Shown one piece after another: positions 21,973-35,665 of a stretch of 64,000 bases of DNA. How positions within the stretch are numbered: position 1 is the first letter of the stretch; each line of letters opens with the position of its first letter. A program made the translations under genes and the position numbers. Source of the DNA: Saccoglossus kowalevskii (lineage: Eukaryota > Hemichordata > Enteropneusta > Harrimaniidae); assembly GCF_000003605.2 (NCBI RefSeq), contig NW_003140811.1, forward strand, positions 1,106,471-1,170,470, in the 5' to 3' direction. The notes under the pieces are model-generated. The model worked only from the letters and a program-made list of their open reading frames with translations. It was not told the origin of the DNA and searched no databases.

Positions 21973-22414
21973 CATGTATCCTAGGTCGTANNNNNNNNNN
22001 NNNNNNNNNNNNNNNNNNNNNNNNNNNNNNNNNNNNNNNNNNNNNNNNNNNNNNNNNNNNNNNNNNNNNNNNNNNNNNNNNNNNNNNNNNNNNNNNNNNN
22101 NNNNNNNNNNNNNNNNNNNNNNNNNNNNNNNNNNNNNNNNNNNNNNNNNNNNNNNNNNNNNNNNNNNNNNNNNNNNNNNNNNNNNNNNNNNNNNNNNNNN
22201 NNNNNNNNNNNNNNNNNNNNNNNNNNNNNNNNNNNNNNNNNNNNNNNNNNNNNNNNNNNNNNNNNNNTTGTGTATACATGTATCCTAGGTCGTATTGTGT
22301 ATACATGTATCCTAGGTCGTATTGTGTATACATGTATCCTAGGTCGTATTGTGTATACATGTATCCTAGGTCGTATTGTGTATACATGTATCCTAGGTCG
22401 TATTGTGTATACAT
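21973..22414. repeat. 27-bp minisatellite array, interrupted by an assembly gap
   Basis: The unit begins TTGTGTATACATGTATCC and ends TAGGTCGTA. Five complete units lie at 22268-22402, followed by a 12-base partial; an 18-base partial unit lies before the gap. Sequenced copies are identical. The unit contains nested palindromes (TGTATACA, ATACATGTAT, CCTAGG). Because 27 is divisible by 3, the array stays open in several frames and produces false repeat proteins. Confidence 0.97.
21991..22267. other. Assembly gap (277 N) inside the minisatellite
   Basis: Runs of N. The gap starts exactly at a unit end and resumes exactly at a unit start, so its true length should be a multiple of 27 if no indels exist; 277 is not. 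Confidence 0.99.
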
Positions 22415-25400
22415 TCATAATATAACACATAAATTTAGCTACGTGTATGTGCTAGTACTAATAAATAGTCTCACTTTCTCACAACTCGGATAACGCAATT
22501 TTGTTTATTTTTTATGAAATGCGCGCGGAACAAAATTTGAAGAAATCTGTAAGATTCTGAAGTAACCGTTGAGAATGGCATGCGCATCACGTAATTTTAT
22601 GCATATGTTATTATTTTACTACAGTATTCGGCGTTATTAATTCTGCATCGTTACTTTTTGAGAGTCGTTTCCCCAATGTCTGATTACTTTGCGTGACGTG
22701 GGTCGGCTTGAAGGGTTACATTATTTTGTCTCTGCATAATAAATAAGCAATTCCGTGTGACGCCCGATGGCCTAGGGGGAGTCTCCTGGCCGCGGCGTGT
22801 AGCCAGGTTGTTTGTTGCCGTACGCGAGCAATTGGTTTGAGCAAGGAGAGTTTACTTTGATTTAAAGCGGGAGGGTCGTCACCTGCGCACGCGCGGGAAT
22901 CGAGTCCCAAGCGACGATAACAACACACGCTAAAAACGCAAAGGCTCATGGGTAGATGCTTGTTTGTAAACAATGACACGCTATGGCCACCTGACACATG
23001 CGCAGGTGACGCTTTCGTATAGTATTTACAATGCCGTGTATTCGCTGTCATTACTTATTATTCCGAACGTGGACGTGTGCCGTGGCACGGAGATGAGCGT
23101 ATCACCAAATAATCTATGAACTGTTGTTTTCGTACAGATAGCTAATAATAAATTTGATTAAACTGAGAGCTCTTGTAATCACTGTTTATCGAAAAGAAGT
23201 AAAAAAACACATCCACGACAGAATGTATAATTTGAATTGATGCTTATAATCACGGTGAACGGTGAATGACGTCATATCATTTCCATTTTGTTTTCGTAAG
23301 ACCAGAAAGCCGTTAGCTTATAGATTATCTATTCGACAGAGACAAATAACCTACGTTTTGCGGGAGTGATTGTTTATATAAAATGTCAGCATCGTCTCGA
23401 CGTTAATGAAAATATCAGTGATTCCAGCGTTACCAGTGGACATGGAAGAGTTACACATTTTCATTATTACAGAAACAACTTTGAATGTAATACCCCTTAG
23501 GGGAATTCAGCAATGGGGACGATCGACCTGCAACACTAAGGTACGGGGGAGGGGGTAATAGCTAAGTGCACTGCAACAGATTCATCTTGATGGAATCGCT
23601 AGTTCTCACATCAAAACACCGGGGTGTCCTAGATAGTTCGTGGCAGAACAAGTGCGTACTAGTACACAATAATCACTTCCCTGGTGTCAGCAAACTGATG
23701 CATTGGCCTGATATTCATTCGTGTGGCACGCGCCTGTGATTAAACGCCCAGTTTGCTCTACTTTGCATTTTATTGTCGTCTGTTATATCGCATGAACTGT
23801 GCTAAGTGGGTCGCATTCCTATATCTTGGATACTAAAGTACTTAAGCGAGCGCTGATTTGGGAGTATCTTACAAACTGTTGTGTCAAAGTAATAATTAAT
23901 TTATATTCAGAATTCGCACGCTGGTAACCCGAACACATTTAATCTGACGATTGAAGTGAATGTTTATTTTTTACTCAGACTGATGGGTAATGTATTTGGA
24001 TAATGATTGCTTGTTCATATTTAAGTGTCAATCAACCGTCGTCAGGGAAATACTCACACATCGCTCACTCGTTTAGCGAGGAAAAGTAGTCTTCTTTCTT
24101 TGCGATATGTTTATTCAAATGTCAATGTGTGTTAAACCTTTTAGTTGCAATGTTATAAAGATCGCTCAAAACTATATGTGTTAAAGTGTCATAAGAAATG
24201 AACAAAAGTGAACAACTCTGAAAAAATGAAAGACTAATTTGCTTTTCGCGTGAACCCTTTTACAAGTAGTAAACGCTTAAATGACTCGGAGACTCCGTTT
24301 TTCGTATTGTGTAAAACTCGGAAACCTCGCGTACCGATACGTTAAACAGCATGATTGCTTGGTTCTTCTAATAATTGCTAAAGAAGTTGGCGAAGTTCCT
24401 ACAGACGAAGCCAGAATGTAATTTGACATGTGCTGTCATAGGCGACATGGTTTGACATGCTTCTGACATACGGATTAGTATTGTGTCTTGTTCACCTGGA
24501 TCCGTTCTCAGTGCAATAACCCCGTACGTACACGGGCAGTGCGCCAATCATAACGACATCTCCTCGATCCGTAACATCGCAAGAGAAACAGGAAAAAGGG
24601 AGAGTAAAAGGTGATGTGCGTTTGCAAAGCTGTGATATTGGGACAGATTGGTCAGCGAAACACGTATTCAGTGGGATGAAATGGACACTGAAAAAACGAT
24701 GTTAAACAGTATAGACTTGTTTCAACTTTATAATATCCATAAAATTCATACAATTAGGTACTACCAACATCAAATACAGTAGTAAGTAAATAAATACCCC
24801 ACCGCTACAGTGTATGCAGTGATAGATACCGTTTCTCCCACCCCTATCGATGAAGTAGATTATTCCTGGCACTTGCTATTCCATTGGCAACGCGCACTAA
24901 TACATCCACTGTATAAATTATGAAGACAAAATATCGTATAAATATTTAAATACCTCTTCGTGTGTTTTTATGTTTATAGTTTATATGTTGTGCACGAATG
25001 CATTAGTGAGTTTGACAGTCCGTGACTGTCGTTTATAGATATATATAGAGGATATTTAATGAGTGACCGTGTAATATCGTACTAAATGACTTCAGTAATT
25101 TTAATATGTTTCTCACTAAAGGCTCGGAACATATGTCAATTACTACATGAGTTTAATAATACGATAGTACACCGTCACGAATGTTGATATCATAACATCA
25201 TTCCCAGCTGTTTCGCCGGGGTTTCTAATATTGGAATCAGTATTTGTGTACGGGCATCCTGCGTTCTATTTATTTGCATATAACAACGCCATTTCGTGAA
25301 CGTGCGTTGCTGCTAGTTTATCGGATGTAACAAATAAGTTAGGGTCCAAGTCAGTTTGAACCCCTTTGTTTTGTTCAGGTTTTTTCTTTCTTCTTATTCT

Positions 25401-28400
25401 TACGTTGTTACTTCGTCAAGCTGCAAACGAAATAGTCCGACTGGAAATGTTCTATAATGATAGACACTTATGTGACTTGATTCACCTGACTTTCAGAATT
25501 TTGATTGGTCAATTAGCTCGGTAGCCATCTTGAATTGTGGTTAAACCGTGGCCATATTTTGAACCTTTTCTGAGGGTCTTTCCTTGTTGTAGGTTTATTG
25601 GTACATTGGCTACATATTTCTCGCTCGATGAATAGTGACTATGCTCAATGAATAGTGCCCTCATAATTGGAAATCACTTTAAAAATGGCGAAGGTATGTA
25701 GTGACGAATTATATGGACAGTCACAGGTCCCAGTGCCCACCTCGATTTTGGATTTTGAACTGCTCCGCTGGTAATTGAAAACTGGATCCAATAAGCCTGG
25801 TCGTTGAAGACGATTTTTGTAAAAATGGCGTTTTCGCCCAAAATGGCCTAAATTTTGCTACAATGGCCGGAAATCTTAAAATTGGGATCCAAAAGATCGG
25901 CACGACAGTGAAAGTGGGGACAGAACAGCGGCGCATATTCGCATAGGGAAGAAATAAGTTAACTCCATATTGGATTTTGCAAAGGATTTTGGGATAGAAA
26001 ATTAAACTGTAGAGGGCGTTTTTTTGGGGGGGGGAAGAACACACATTTCTTTTCATAGAGCTCTGTGTTAAAATCAGTTTTTTATTACTCCTGTTTTCAA
26101 GCAAGTTATGTTGTTGGACTTTCTATTAATTTTACTGGGAAGATTGTTTTTTAGATTTTTTACTATTTTCAGCCACAAGCTGTCTAACTGTAGGAACCGT
26201 AGAGACGGATAAATTTATCAGATTTCTTATTCTTATTTATGTTTTATTATGTTCCATATCACAGTTGAAAAAACACATATATCTTGTCTACTTAAAAGAT
26301 TTGGTTGGTTTTAAATCAGTTTAGTTTAGAAGACATTTCAAGGCAACAACAACAACAGCCTGGTACAACAGTCCCGTGTGTGTACTGTATATAGACAATT
26401 GTCATAATTCGATGTGTTTATTGACAAAATTTGCTTGGATGAAATAAACTCATTGTTTACATATACTCATTGTTCACATATTCAAATTGTGCATTTCATT
26501 TGTGATGTGTTACCAGTGATTGGAGTGGACGCGATGTTGTCAGCTGCTCGCACGGTCGTACCGAGTTGCCAAACCTGTTCGTAATTAGACTTCAATATAA
26601 GAATTTCTCAAAAATTGACACCCAGCACGGTGTGTTTGCGTGGTTTGTCTCACGTGCTGACGCCATTGGAATGAAACGTCGTCGCGATTTGCTTAAACTG
26701 AGGGGTATATTGTGAATTATCCCTTTCCACGTGACCGGATCTCTTCCAATCAGCTCGTCGTACTAGAAACATGTTACACGGCTTTATGTCATTGCTATTG
26801 CGTAATGTATATGATAAACATACATGGAGTGTGATTCGGTAATCGATGCTTGTTGACATTCGAAAATGGGATTAATGATAGATTTAATTTGTACTGTGAA
26901 CAAATAGTTGGGACATTACACAACATAACTGTACCAGCACAAATATTGCACAGATTTAGCGCGAATTCATCATTGTTTTGTTTGGGCGAGAATCTCGTAA
27001 TGTTCTAAGAATGGATTAGCTCGCATTGCGTATCGTATCGTTTAAAATGCGATGAACGCAATGCAATCTAAATTTCCTATTTGGATTTAGTACTTGAAAT
27101 TAACGCCAAGATTGCATTACTTCTCAACAACTGAGATTTGGGTCAGTCAGTCCTTCATCGACTGCCCCGATTGTGCTTTTCAATTATATTATCTAAAAAA
27201 TAAGCGAATCGATTTTTTTTGTATTGGTATCACAATCACATTGTGATGCAGACGATGCGTGTCGCTATGACACTTTGCAGTCGCTCCGATTGAGAGAAGC
27301 CTTAATTTTACGAATATTTCTTGTGACAGTGCAATCAACGTTATCTAGATTGTTTTGCTCTTGCGATCCTCCGTGGATGATGAATCGCCCCAGACATTCA
27401 TCATAATAATACCTCGCTCATGCTATATTCTCACCCACGCAATCTCGTCGGCGACTTCACAGCACCCGTCTGTTCCACTCGCTGACAGTGGATTAAGACG
27501 TCAAAATCACCAAACGCTCTGGCAAAAAAAGGAATGAAGCCAACGAATATATAATACTAAAAACCGAGAGGGAAATTTTTCTGTTGTATGCTTCGATGTT
27601 CCAATGACAATATCAGCTATCATCGCGATCGCAAAGTGACGATATCAAATAACTGCAGTGCGCTTACGTCATTACGACATTAGCATAATGCTCTCGCGAG
27701 ATGCCTGAAGGTAGCCATAACCGAGAAAGCGTTTGAATCCTGATCTCTGGTGGGTACATACCTGCAGGCAATTAATACGAGATAACACCGATGCGATAAA
27801 CCCGACAAAGTATAGCAGGTATATCGGGTTAAGTGGATTGCGTATGATTGTTCAACGTCTAGCAAGAGTAGATGTATAAGGAGACAGTTATATCATCTTC
27901 GTATCGTGTACTAGTCTAACTGCGTGTACATATAAAGGTGAGGGGGAAACCCACGACTGCTGGAATTCCAACTGATTTTGTTTTTAATAATTATATACAG
28001 CTAACGAATCCAAGGCAAGAAGGTGAGTATTTACCACATTGCTTACTTGACACAAGGTTGCATTAATAACTGCTGGTTTTACGTGCGACAATGATGTATG
28101 TACGTGTATAACAACACTTTTTGCTTATTTTCTATTTACGATGTTGCCACATCAGGGACGCGACGCAACATTCAATTCTTGACTGAAGCTCCGTATGGCG
28201 TTAAACATGTACTGATTATTTCATGGTTTTTTTTTTACATAACCCCAACAACTCTGTCGACACTATTTACGCTCACTGCACAGTACCATGATTACGTTCA
28301 ATTATGTGTGCTCATCATGCGAAACATTTATTTTACTCAAACGGGGATTTTTATTTGTAATGTTATGGTGTATCGTAGACAGCTTCCGTAATTATTTGAC

Positions 28401-31000
28401 GAGTGAAACGATCACGTCTGTGTTACTCCGTTCTGGCCACACGACCGCGCACCGCGCGCGTCATTGTCGACAAGCATGTTTCATTGCAAGCAAAAAAAAT
28501 GAAAAACAAAATTAATTCGAAATGATACAATCACATCCATCAGAAATGAACAGAAAGTTTCATTTGCATGTGGAATTTTCCAAGTCATTAAGCTTCTGAT
28601 TTATCGCGATCTCGGATATATCCACAGTTTAACACGCGACACTGTTGTACAGTATATAAGGTGTTCTTTTCCACTGGAGAATTTGTGATTTTATACAACC
28701 AGCTTTACAACGACGAGGATCATCCAATAGGAGCAGAAATGTGACGATTATATAACCGAATATATAATCTACAGCAAAACACTAATAAACCCCTCCAACA
28801 GCGAGACAGGCCGAGGTTAGCCGTACTTCAACAGACTTACAATACGCATTGATAGATCCAGGTCATTATTTAAATGAAGCAATCATAATATCTGCAACGG
28901 TGGCATATCAGTGTTGTACATGATGCAGGCGACACAGTACTTAGTATATACTACTATAAATTGTATAACAACACACCGTTGTGTGAATCTGAAACTTAAT
29001 TATCAGGGATATGAACAGATCAGGAAGACAACATGTCGACAGTGGATACACGCAATTCATTTAATTTAAAAATCAGACGATACACGACGTGTTACATAAT
29101 TCGGAGCAGTGTGTTATCGAACGCTGAGGTAATTCTGCAATTCGTATTTTACTTGCCACTGGCATGTACACATGACTGCCATGTCCTGTATCTGTCATTT
29201 ACACGCGATGCAGTGATTGATCGACTAATCGATTGAGTGATTGATTGACAGATCACACAAAGTCAGTCATTGAATCCTTTCAATTATGACGTAACACGTA
29301 TACAATATTGTGGATGCACACTAAGTCGATGGCGCCGTGTTCATATATGCATGTCTGCAAAATATTGCGTGACAGTTACACTTCAACACGTTGTTTACAC
29401 TATCGCTGTGAACTTTGATTTTTAAGATAACAGTTAATTCACCACCACGAGTTTTATTAATTTTCGAAACGATTTGTTGCACCGACAACCGATGAAAAAC
29501 AAGCCCACTGGCCCAGTTTGAGAGTATCGCCCTATTGTGGAGTGCCCGTGATATGAACGTGACAAGGTTTTGACAGGTAGTATTCGAACTGAATTGGATT
29601 AATTATGCCGTGCTTGTTTAACCTTTCATCTGCACTTATTCATCAATTATCGACCGCTAAATCAGCAATCGATAATTAACAACACTAATATCGCAACTAG
29701 AAACGCTCGTGGGACGAATGACAATCGTGATAGCCATAGTGTAATCCAGTACTTGGCCTTCAAAAATCACAGTCGGGTTTTGTAATCAGTAAAACTTACA
29801 TACCATTCTGTCTTTTTCTTTAAACTTCAAAATATTTGAATGACGTAAAAAACAAAATTCCCATACATCACTGAGACACGGTTGACTACAGCATGCCCGT
29901 AAAACTTGACATATTTTAAATCACCTCCCATAAATAAGGTTGTAGAGGTCGCCTCATATTACCTAAAGTGATATAACGTGGCTATTTCTATATTGAATTA
30001 GATACTTTAATATTGTACCTCCAATCAAGAAATTGACATGCATCAGCAGAGTGTCCTGTACCCTCAGAAAAAAAGTATAATGACCCACGTGCGATGCACC
30101 GTGGTTAAATTAGACTGATGTCCATTTCATTACCGTTGTCTCGGAGGTTGAAATTTGATTTGTGAGCTAGACGATACACATACATATCACGATGGTTGCG
30201 TCACTCGACTCCTATCCCAAATATTGAACCTAATTGTTTTAAATAGATTATTGTGTTAAAGCGTATATTGCTCTTACTGCATGCCCAATAATGTACACAT
30301 CATGGAACTCGTATTACACCGATTTAGCATTATAGAATTAAACATGAGTGTTGTTGGCGCTTATAAGTAATTATTATATTACTTTTCATTCACGTATGAC
30401 TGGCTATGCCATTTCCAAATTTACGAGGTAGTTTACCTGATTAAAATGTTAACATTGTCGCTCGAATGGTTTCGTTTTATCATTGAGGTTCATGCGTAAA
30501 TCTTGATAATGCGTCTTTGCCTCAATACACGAGCGAGGTAAATTACGACAAAACGTCGCTGTCCGTAACAAAGCCATATATTTCTGCTCCGACGGCAAAT
30601 GATGCAGACTGCAGTATTGAATTCTGAGCACTGCACGTCAATATGGTAAAATAGGTCGGCCTTCTAATAACGCATAATCTCGTACTGTTATTTTATTGCA
30701 TACTATGACGAAAGTGAAACAATATATTACCAGACACGAACTTAATATGCACATTGTTGCGCTGATTAATTCAAATTTTTATTGCATGTGATGTGATCAT
30801 TATATTTGATTTGGATTCTCATACAGGGTTTTCGTTGATATTTTTTATTCTAAATAAATATTCTTTTTCTTGTAAGCAGAAACAGTTAAACATGTAATTC
30901 GTTTTCAAACAATTGAAGTAAACTACATAGACTATCAGTCTTGTAACGAGAAAACGGGTTAGAATGAAACAAAACAGCGAGAACAAGTATGCAAATTATC
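22415..31000. other. Intergenic DNA without recognised genes
   Basis: Apart from the CpG-dense block I see no gene. Around 25700-26050 there is an odd stretch with repeated wording (AAATGGCG..., AAAATGGCC, TACAATGGCC) that looks like an unclassified repeat. A TATA-like TATATAAG at 28653 has no gene after it. Confidence 0.4.
22740..23060. other. CpG-dense block with inverted 13-bp arms
   Basis: GC and CpG content are clearly higher than the surrounding AT-rich DNA (for example GCGCACGCGCGGG at 22885-22897). The 13-bp arms CGTCACCTGCGCA (22877-22889) and TGCGCAGGTGACG (22999-23011) are exact inverted copies. A 111-codon ATG-started minus-strand frame spans 22716-23051 but shows no known domain. 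It could be a promoter/CpG island or a small transposable element. Confidence 0.35.
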
Positions 31001-34000
31001 TAATTAGTATACATAAAATATTACAAGCTTCTATGATGTCATACTTTACCCATAATCCTTTGCTTGAGAATCAATATGGATGACTACATAATAATAATGA
31101 AAAGTTGAATATCTAGAGAATGAAAACAGATATAAAAAAAAATTGCATTTTTCTACATTTGTGTAGCTTTTCTTTAGGGGTCATTATGTTGTTTGGCTTG
31201 ATGTTTCCTTTAATCCAAACAAACAGAAATGATGTACCAAGTTTCAATGCATTTGCGTAATCATACACACAAACGTGTGACATGATATGCACTCACGACA
31301 ACCAACAATTAATATACATTCGAATAATTCGAGAGACCGTTTCCATGGAGACCATTGCGAGTAATGGCCATATATAATTATACCCGCTTGAGATATTAAT
31401 AATAAATTATGTTAAGTAATTCAACTAAAGTGTAATACGTTTCAGGAAACTTGTGATGAAACATTATATAGTCGTCGTTATGCACACCTCTTCATCTTTG
31501 AACTGTCGTAGCTCTTTACTCAGTAATGTTTTAATTACACGTGATTAATTATGATCCGATGCCATTGATAATGATAAATTCTCTGTAATTAAATAATGTG
31601 TAACTAATCCCCGGTAACAGGTATATTACATTGTTAATAGTAATCGGTGTTGTATTTTTAACAGTTGACCAACATAAAAGAGGCATGAGTGGAGCTTTTC
31701 ACATCTTAAAATTAACTATGTGATATCAAATGATATGCTCAACCTGTTTATTATGTGTAGCATGACCAACCTAACATTTTACCCTATGTACATTTGTCAT
31801 CACAATTGGTTCAATATTACATGAATTATTAATTATTGAAAAAGCGCAGCGTGTGCATTTTTAATATATTTATTGGGTCGAAAAAAAGATAATTATTGCA
31901 GAAAATGAATTAATTATACGCGTTAATAAATAAGTTCGGAGCAGATGTAAAGATCTCTTCACGTTGAAGTGATTCATATAGTGCCCCACGATTGGTTACT
32001 AAATATTTGCATCACAACCAATCGGTACTCACCGAATTGTCAAATTGAATCTGATTTCGACACAAGTGTAGCATAGCACTACATATGTATTGTCAAGTGA
32101 CCAATGAGAGTCTGCAAAACAGTTAACACTGCAGATAAATGTGCAAACCACTGGTGTAGTATTGCCTCAACAACGAGTGTCCACACCTGAATTTAATCAA
32201 TTGAAATCCGATCGCATATCACAATAACCTACTCTCGGAATTGATTGTGCGTATCGCAATATCAACACAAATTCATCCCTCGTGTGCCAATCCATTTCCA
32301 CATCACGAACGTAACAATGTAACAGCTAACTGACACTTCAATTAAAAGGAAGACAATCGAAATGACGATGTGACATGGTTATCCTGTCAGATTATTGAAG
32401 CGCCTCATCTTCACTGAAAGGCAGATGCCTTCAGCGCGTTGCACTGTTTGTTCTTTACCTCAAAATCCAAGAACAGGGGTTCATGTACTCCAACAACATC
32501 GCACCCATTCAAAGCATCGCGGCGATGCCCAGGAGAGCTATGCTTTTATTCTCAGACACATATTCCATTTTCAATCCCTCTGCGAGATTCCATTCATGCA
32601 CCCGATTCAGCGCACCTCGATTATTTTCTCTTTAGAGACACAAGCGTCGCAATGCCGGAGAATCGCATGAACTTTATCAAAATCTTACCCAGGTTATCTC
32701 TGCAGCTGTTCCGGGTGGTGGCTTGATTTGTTTTAAAAGTAATTCAATGCTCTAAGTGAAAGTACAAATGTTTCGCTTAAGATATACATGTATATATATA
32801 TTATTTACCAGATGTTTTTTTTTCACTGCGACCACTGAAATCGTCGCATACATTATCAGTGTCTGTGTGTCGTCAATTTGTACCTTTATCAATACATAAA
32901 AATATGTTTACTTATGCAAATATTGTTATCTAATCGATATCAAAAGTGCAGGCGTGATGTTCATATATTGATTCTTTTTAGAAAGAACGCTACAAACCCC
33001 TCAACTTTCAGACACATATAAACTGCGGATTTCTGTGTAATTTTATGATCGCATTAGCTTGTATAAGGAATATTAAAAGCACGGGTAATTTTGTTGTAAT
33101 TGTCTTTTTTTCACATTATTATCGAAAAGTTATGCCATGCACCTATCATTACTGTGATTACAAACGTTAGATTCTGCAGACTACTACGATATCGTTGTGT
33201 GTAGTTTTATTGTGGCAAACAATATTACTTGTAACCCATAATGTTATATTTAATGAATAGTTTACGGAAGTTACAGCATGTCGAAACACAGTCCACTGTA
33301 ATCACGCAATGACTATATAAGAATATTGCAAATGATCTCATTTAACTAAACTATCTGATCCATAAAAAAAAACTTATTTGTGACCTTGTAGCAGCACTAT
33401 TCGTCTTTATGTATCGCCATTATACCAGATAGTGTGTGTTATTTAGTATGAAATAAACAACATGGAGAATGTTTATTGGGTCATATGACTAAATACACGA
33501 GGCAGGCGCAATGAAATACTAAACTAACTTCTAAGTTAATTAATAGGCGCTGCCTGCACGCGTTAAAAAAACACAACACACACGAATAGAACATCGCTCG
33601 TTGATTGGGTACCACACTGTTAAGAGAGCACGACAATCATTCGATATGTAGGGGTTCTAAGAAGAATTTATGTAACGTGTAGCTATGTTTAGTGTATGTA
33701 ATGTATATTTTTTCCTTCCCATGGCTATATTGTTATGCTTTACAAACAGAACTGTGTATCGCATGACAAATACATTATGCATATGCATAATTAGTTACAC
33801 AATGTAATTCGTTACGTTACATGTAATAATCCTTAGGGCCAATGGCCAAAGTTTATAATTTATAAATTCATGTTGTCTCTATTTGCATAATACTTTTATC
33901 TTTCAGTATAAAACAGATAATTTACGTGTAAACGATAATGTTGCCTTAGGCCTGTAGGCCGACAGCAAAGCCATAATAAACCAAACTTGGCAGGAGTTGT

Positions 34001-34652
34001 TTTTTCAAATATAGTATATATGCATTTATTCGACGCGAATAAGAATCATTATGCCTCGGTCTCTATAGATAGTGGGTTTAGAAACAGATAAGCGTAGACG
34101 AAACGGCACCATAGCTAAGGTCTGCTTAGCCCCACGTAAATGTTGCAACTCACAAGAAGTCTCCTAGAAGATATGTACATAATACACGAGATTACAGACA
34201 TTTCATTGCTCATTAATCTGAATCCAACGGTTGCGCTAACACGTTGAGAATGCTTTTCAATTTGTACATATGTGTTAATTATATCATGATAGTTTACCTA
34301 AATCATAATTAAATAGTAATTGTTGCTTATACCCCACATTCGACAAGCATAATGAGTTGTAATTCAGTATTAGTACTAAGAAACCTTAAACAATTTATTC
34401 ATATATCGTTGAAGCTGAAAGCAATTTGGTTTGAGTTGTGCATAAATAGTGTAAAAATTGTACTATTAATTTCTATACAAAAATATTTAAATGTTTATTC
34501 AAGAAACACATTCTGTTACATACTCTTATTGTTTTTGTTATATTATTGTATATTATAAGGTACACGGGGCTATGACCTTAAAGGACAATAACACCTACGT
34601 ATTTTAAGGGATTCTCATTTAAATGGATGGAAGATGGTTTATGTTTACTATA
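31001..34652. other. Intergenic DNA with a POU-type palindrome
   Basis: AT-rich sequence without a recognised exon. The only motif of note is the palindrome at 33774-33791, listed separately. Confidence 0.4.
33774..33791. promoter_or_regulatory. 18-bp palindrome containing the POU-dimer MORE element
   Basis: ATTATGCATATGCATAAT is a perfect palindrome. Its core ATGCATATGCAT (33777-33788) equals the MORE element bound by POU-domain dimers. It is isolated from any recognised gene; function is inference. Confidence 0.3.
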
Positions 34653-35002
34653 CTATGCTTTTTGATCAATTAAATATTTGTTCACACCAGTAATGTCGAG
34701 CAGTATCTGATCCACGACCGTGTATACTAAACATCTATTTGAAGAGATTGGGATGTGTCGGGGTGGTGTGCAAATCAAACCATTAAGCATCGGATCTTGG
34801 AAATTAGAAATTAAGTCAATGTCATATGTATTCAACGAAATCGTAAACTCATCTGTCTCACTATCGGATTTGACTGGCGTCACAAACTATTTCTCGCAAG
34901 TTTGAAATGAATTGATGCGTTTGTCGAGAATCCATCACAGATTATTCCGGAATCTGTTATCAGTTAAGCATAGAATGATAGTCGTTGCACAGCGAGTGTG
35001 AA

Positions 35003-35242
35003 TTATAAGTCAGTGTGAACAGATAATGTATTTCTTATGGGTTGCATAGGTCTCATTGGTCCCATGTTGAACACGACGTTGTGCGCGGACTGTGGCGTCC
35101 TATATTCCAGACACATAGTCGTGCAGCTAGTATTTTTCCCTATTTCCACACACGCCTGTCGATGAAGTAGGGGGACTTCACTAGCACAAATGCTACTGAA
35201 CACCAGTAGGGTGAGTGAACCTATTAGATAAAAAGTAGACAA
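35003..35242 (-). CDS. Possible exon for a small secreted peptide
   Basis: The frame reads STFYLIGSLTLLVFSSICAS, a signal-peptide-like hydrophobic start with a plausible cleavage site. About 58 residues with three Cys and an N-T-S sequon follow, and then the MGPMRPMQPIR stretch and a TAA. There is no in-frame ATG: the first codon is TTG, and the frame runs up to a TGA about 30 nt upstream. It could therefore only be coding as a spliced exon. A TATTTATA-like element lies about 105 bp upstream. A hydrophobic run in AT-rich DNA can also arise by chance. Confidence 0.2.
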   Translation of the reverse strand: MSTFYLIGSLTLLVFSSICASEVPLLHRQACVEIGKNTSCTTMCLEYRTPQSAHNVVFNMGPMRPMQPIRNTLSVHTDL

Positions 35243-35665
35243 AACTCTGAGACTTAATATCGTAACATATCACGACAAAGAAAATGCAAGTGATCGCAAA
35301 TTACTTCAAAACTGAAATTGAGCACGTTTTCCCCGAGGCATGTAAGATATAAATACACACAGTGGAGTAGACATTTTAGCTATAATTATTCATATTACGT
35401 TTCATTGTAACAAATGACCACTTCACTGCAATCAAAGCTCTGAAACAGAAGGTCAACCAGTCACTGAGTACTACATTATTTCACTATACAAATACGAACT
35501 ATAACCAACGTGCCATGGAAATCATTTTCTGTGATTTTTTCTCTTCATAATTCACTTTGATGTGTGTTTTAGTTTTAAATATACAACCAGTAAACAATTG
35601 TTATATTTTACGCTGACGGGGTCATCATTATTCGAAGTTATCCCGAACTATGTGGGCAACGTAAA

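Noticed and set aside
21973-22414. CRISPR-like array
   Set aside because: The 27-bp units follow each other directly with no spacers, and the context is an animal genome; it is a minisatellite.
28653-28660. TATATAAG as a promoter
   Set aside because: No recognisable gene or initiator follows; common in AT-rich DNA.
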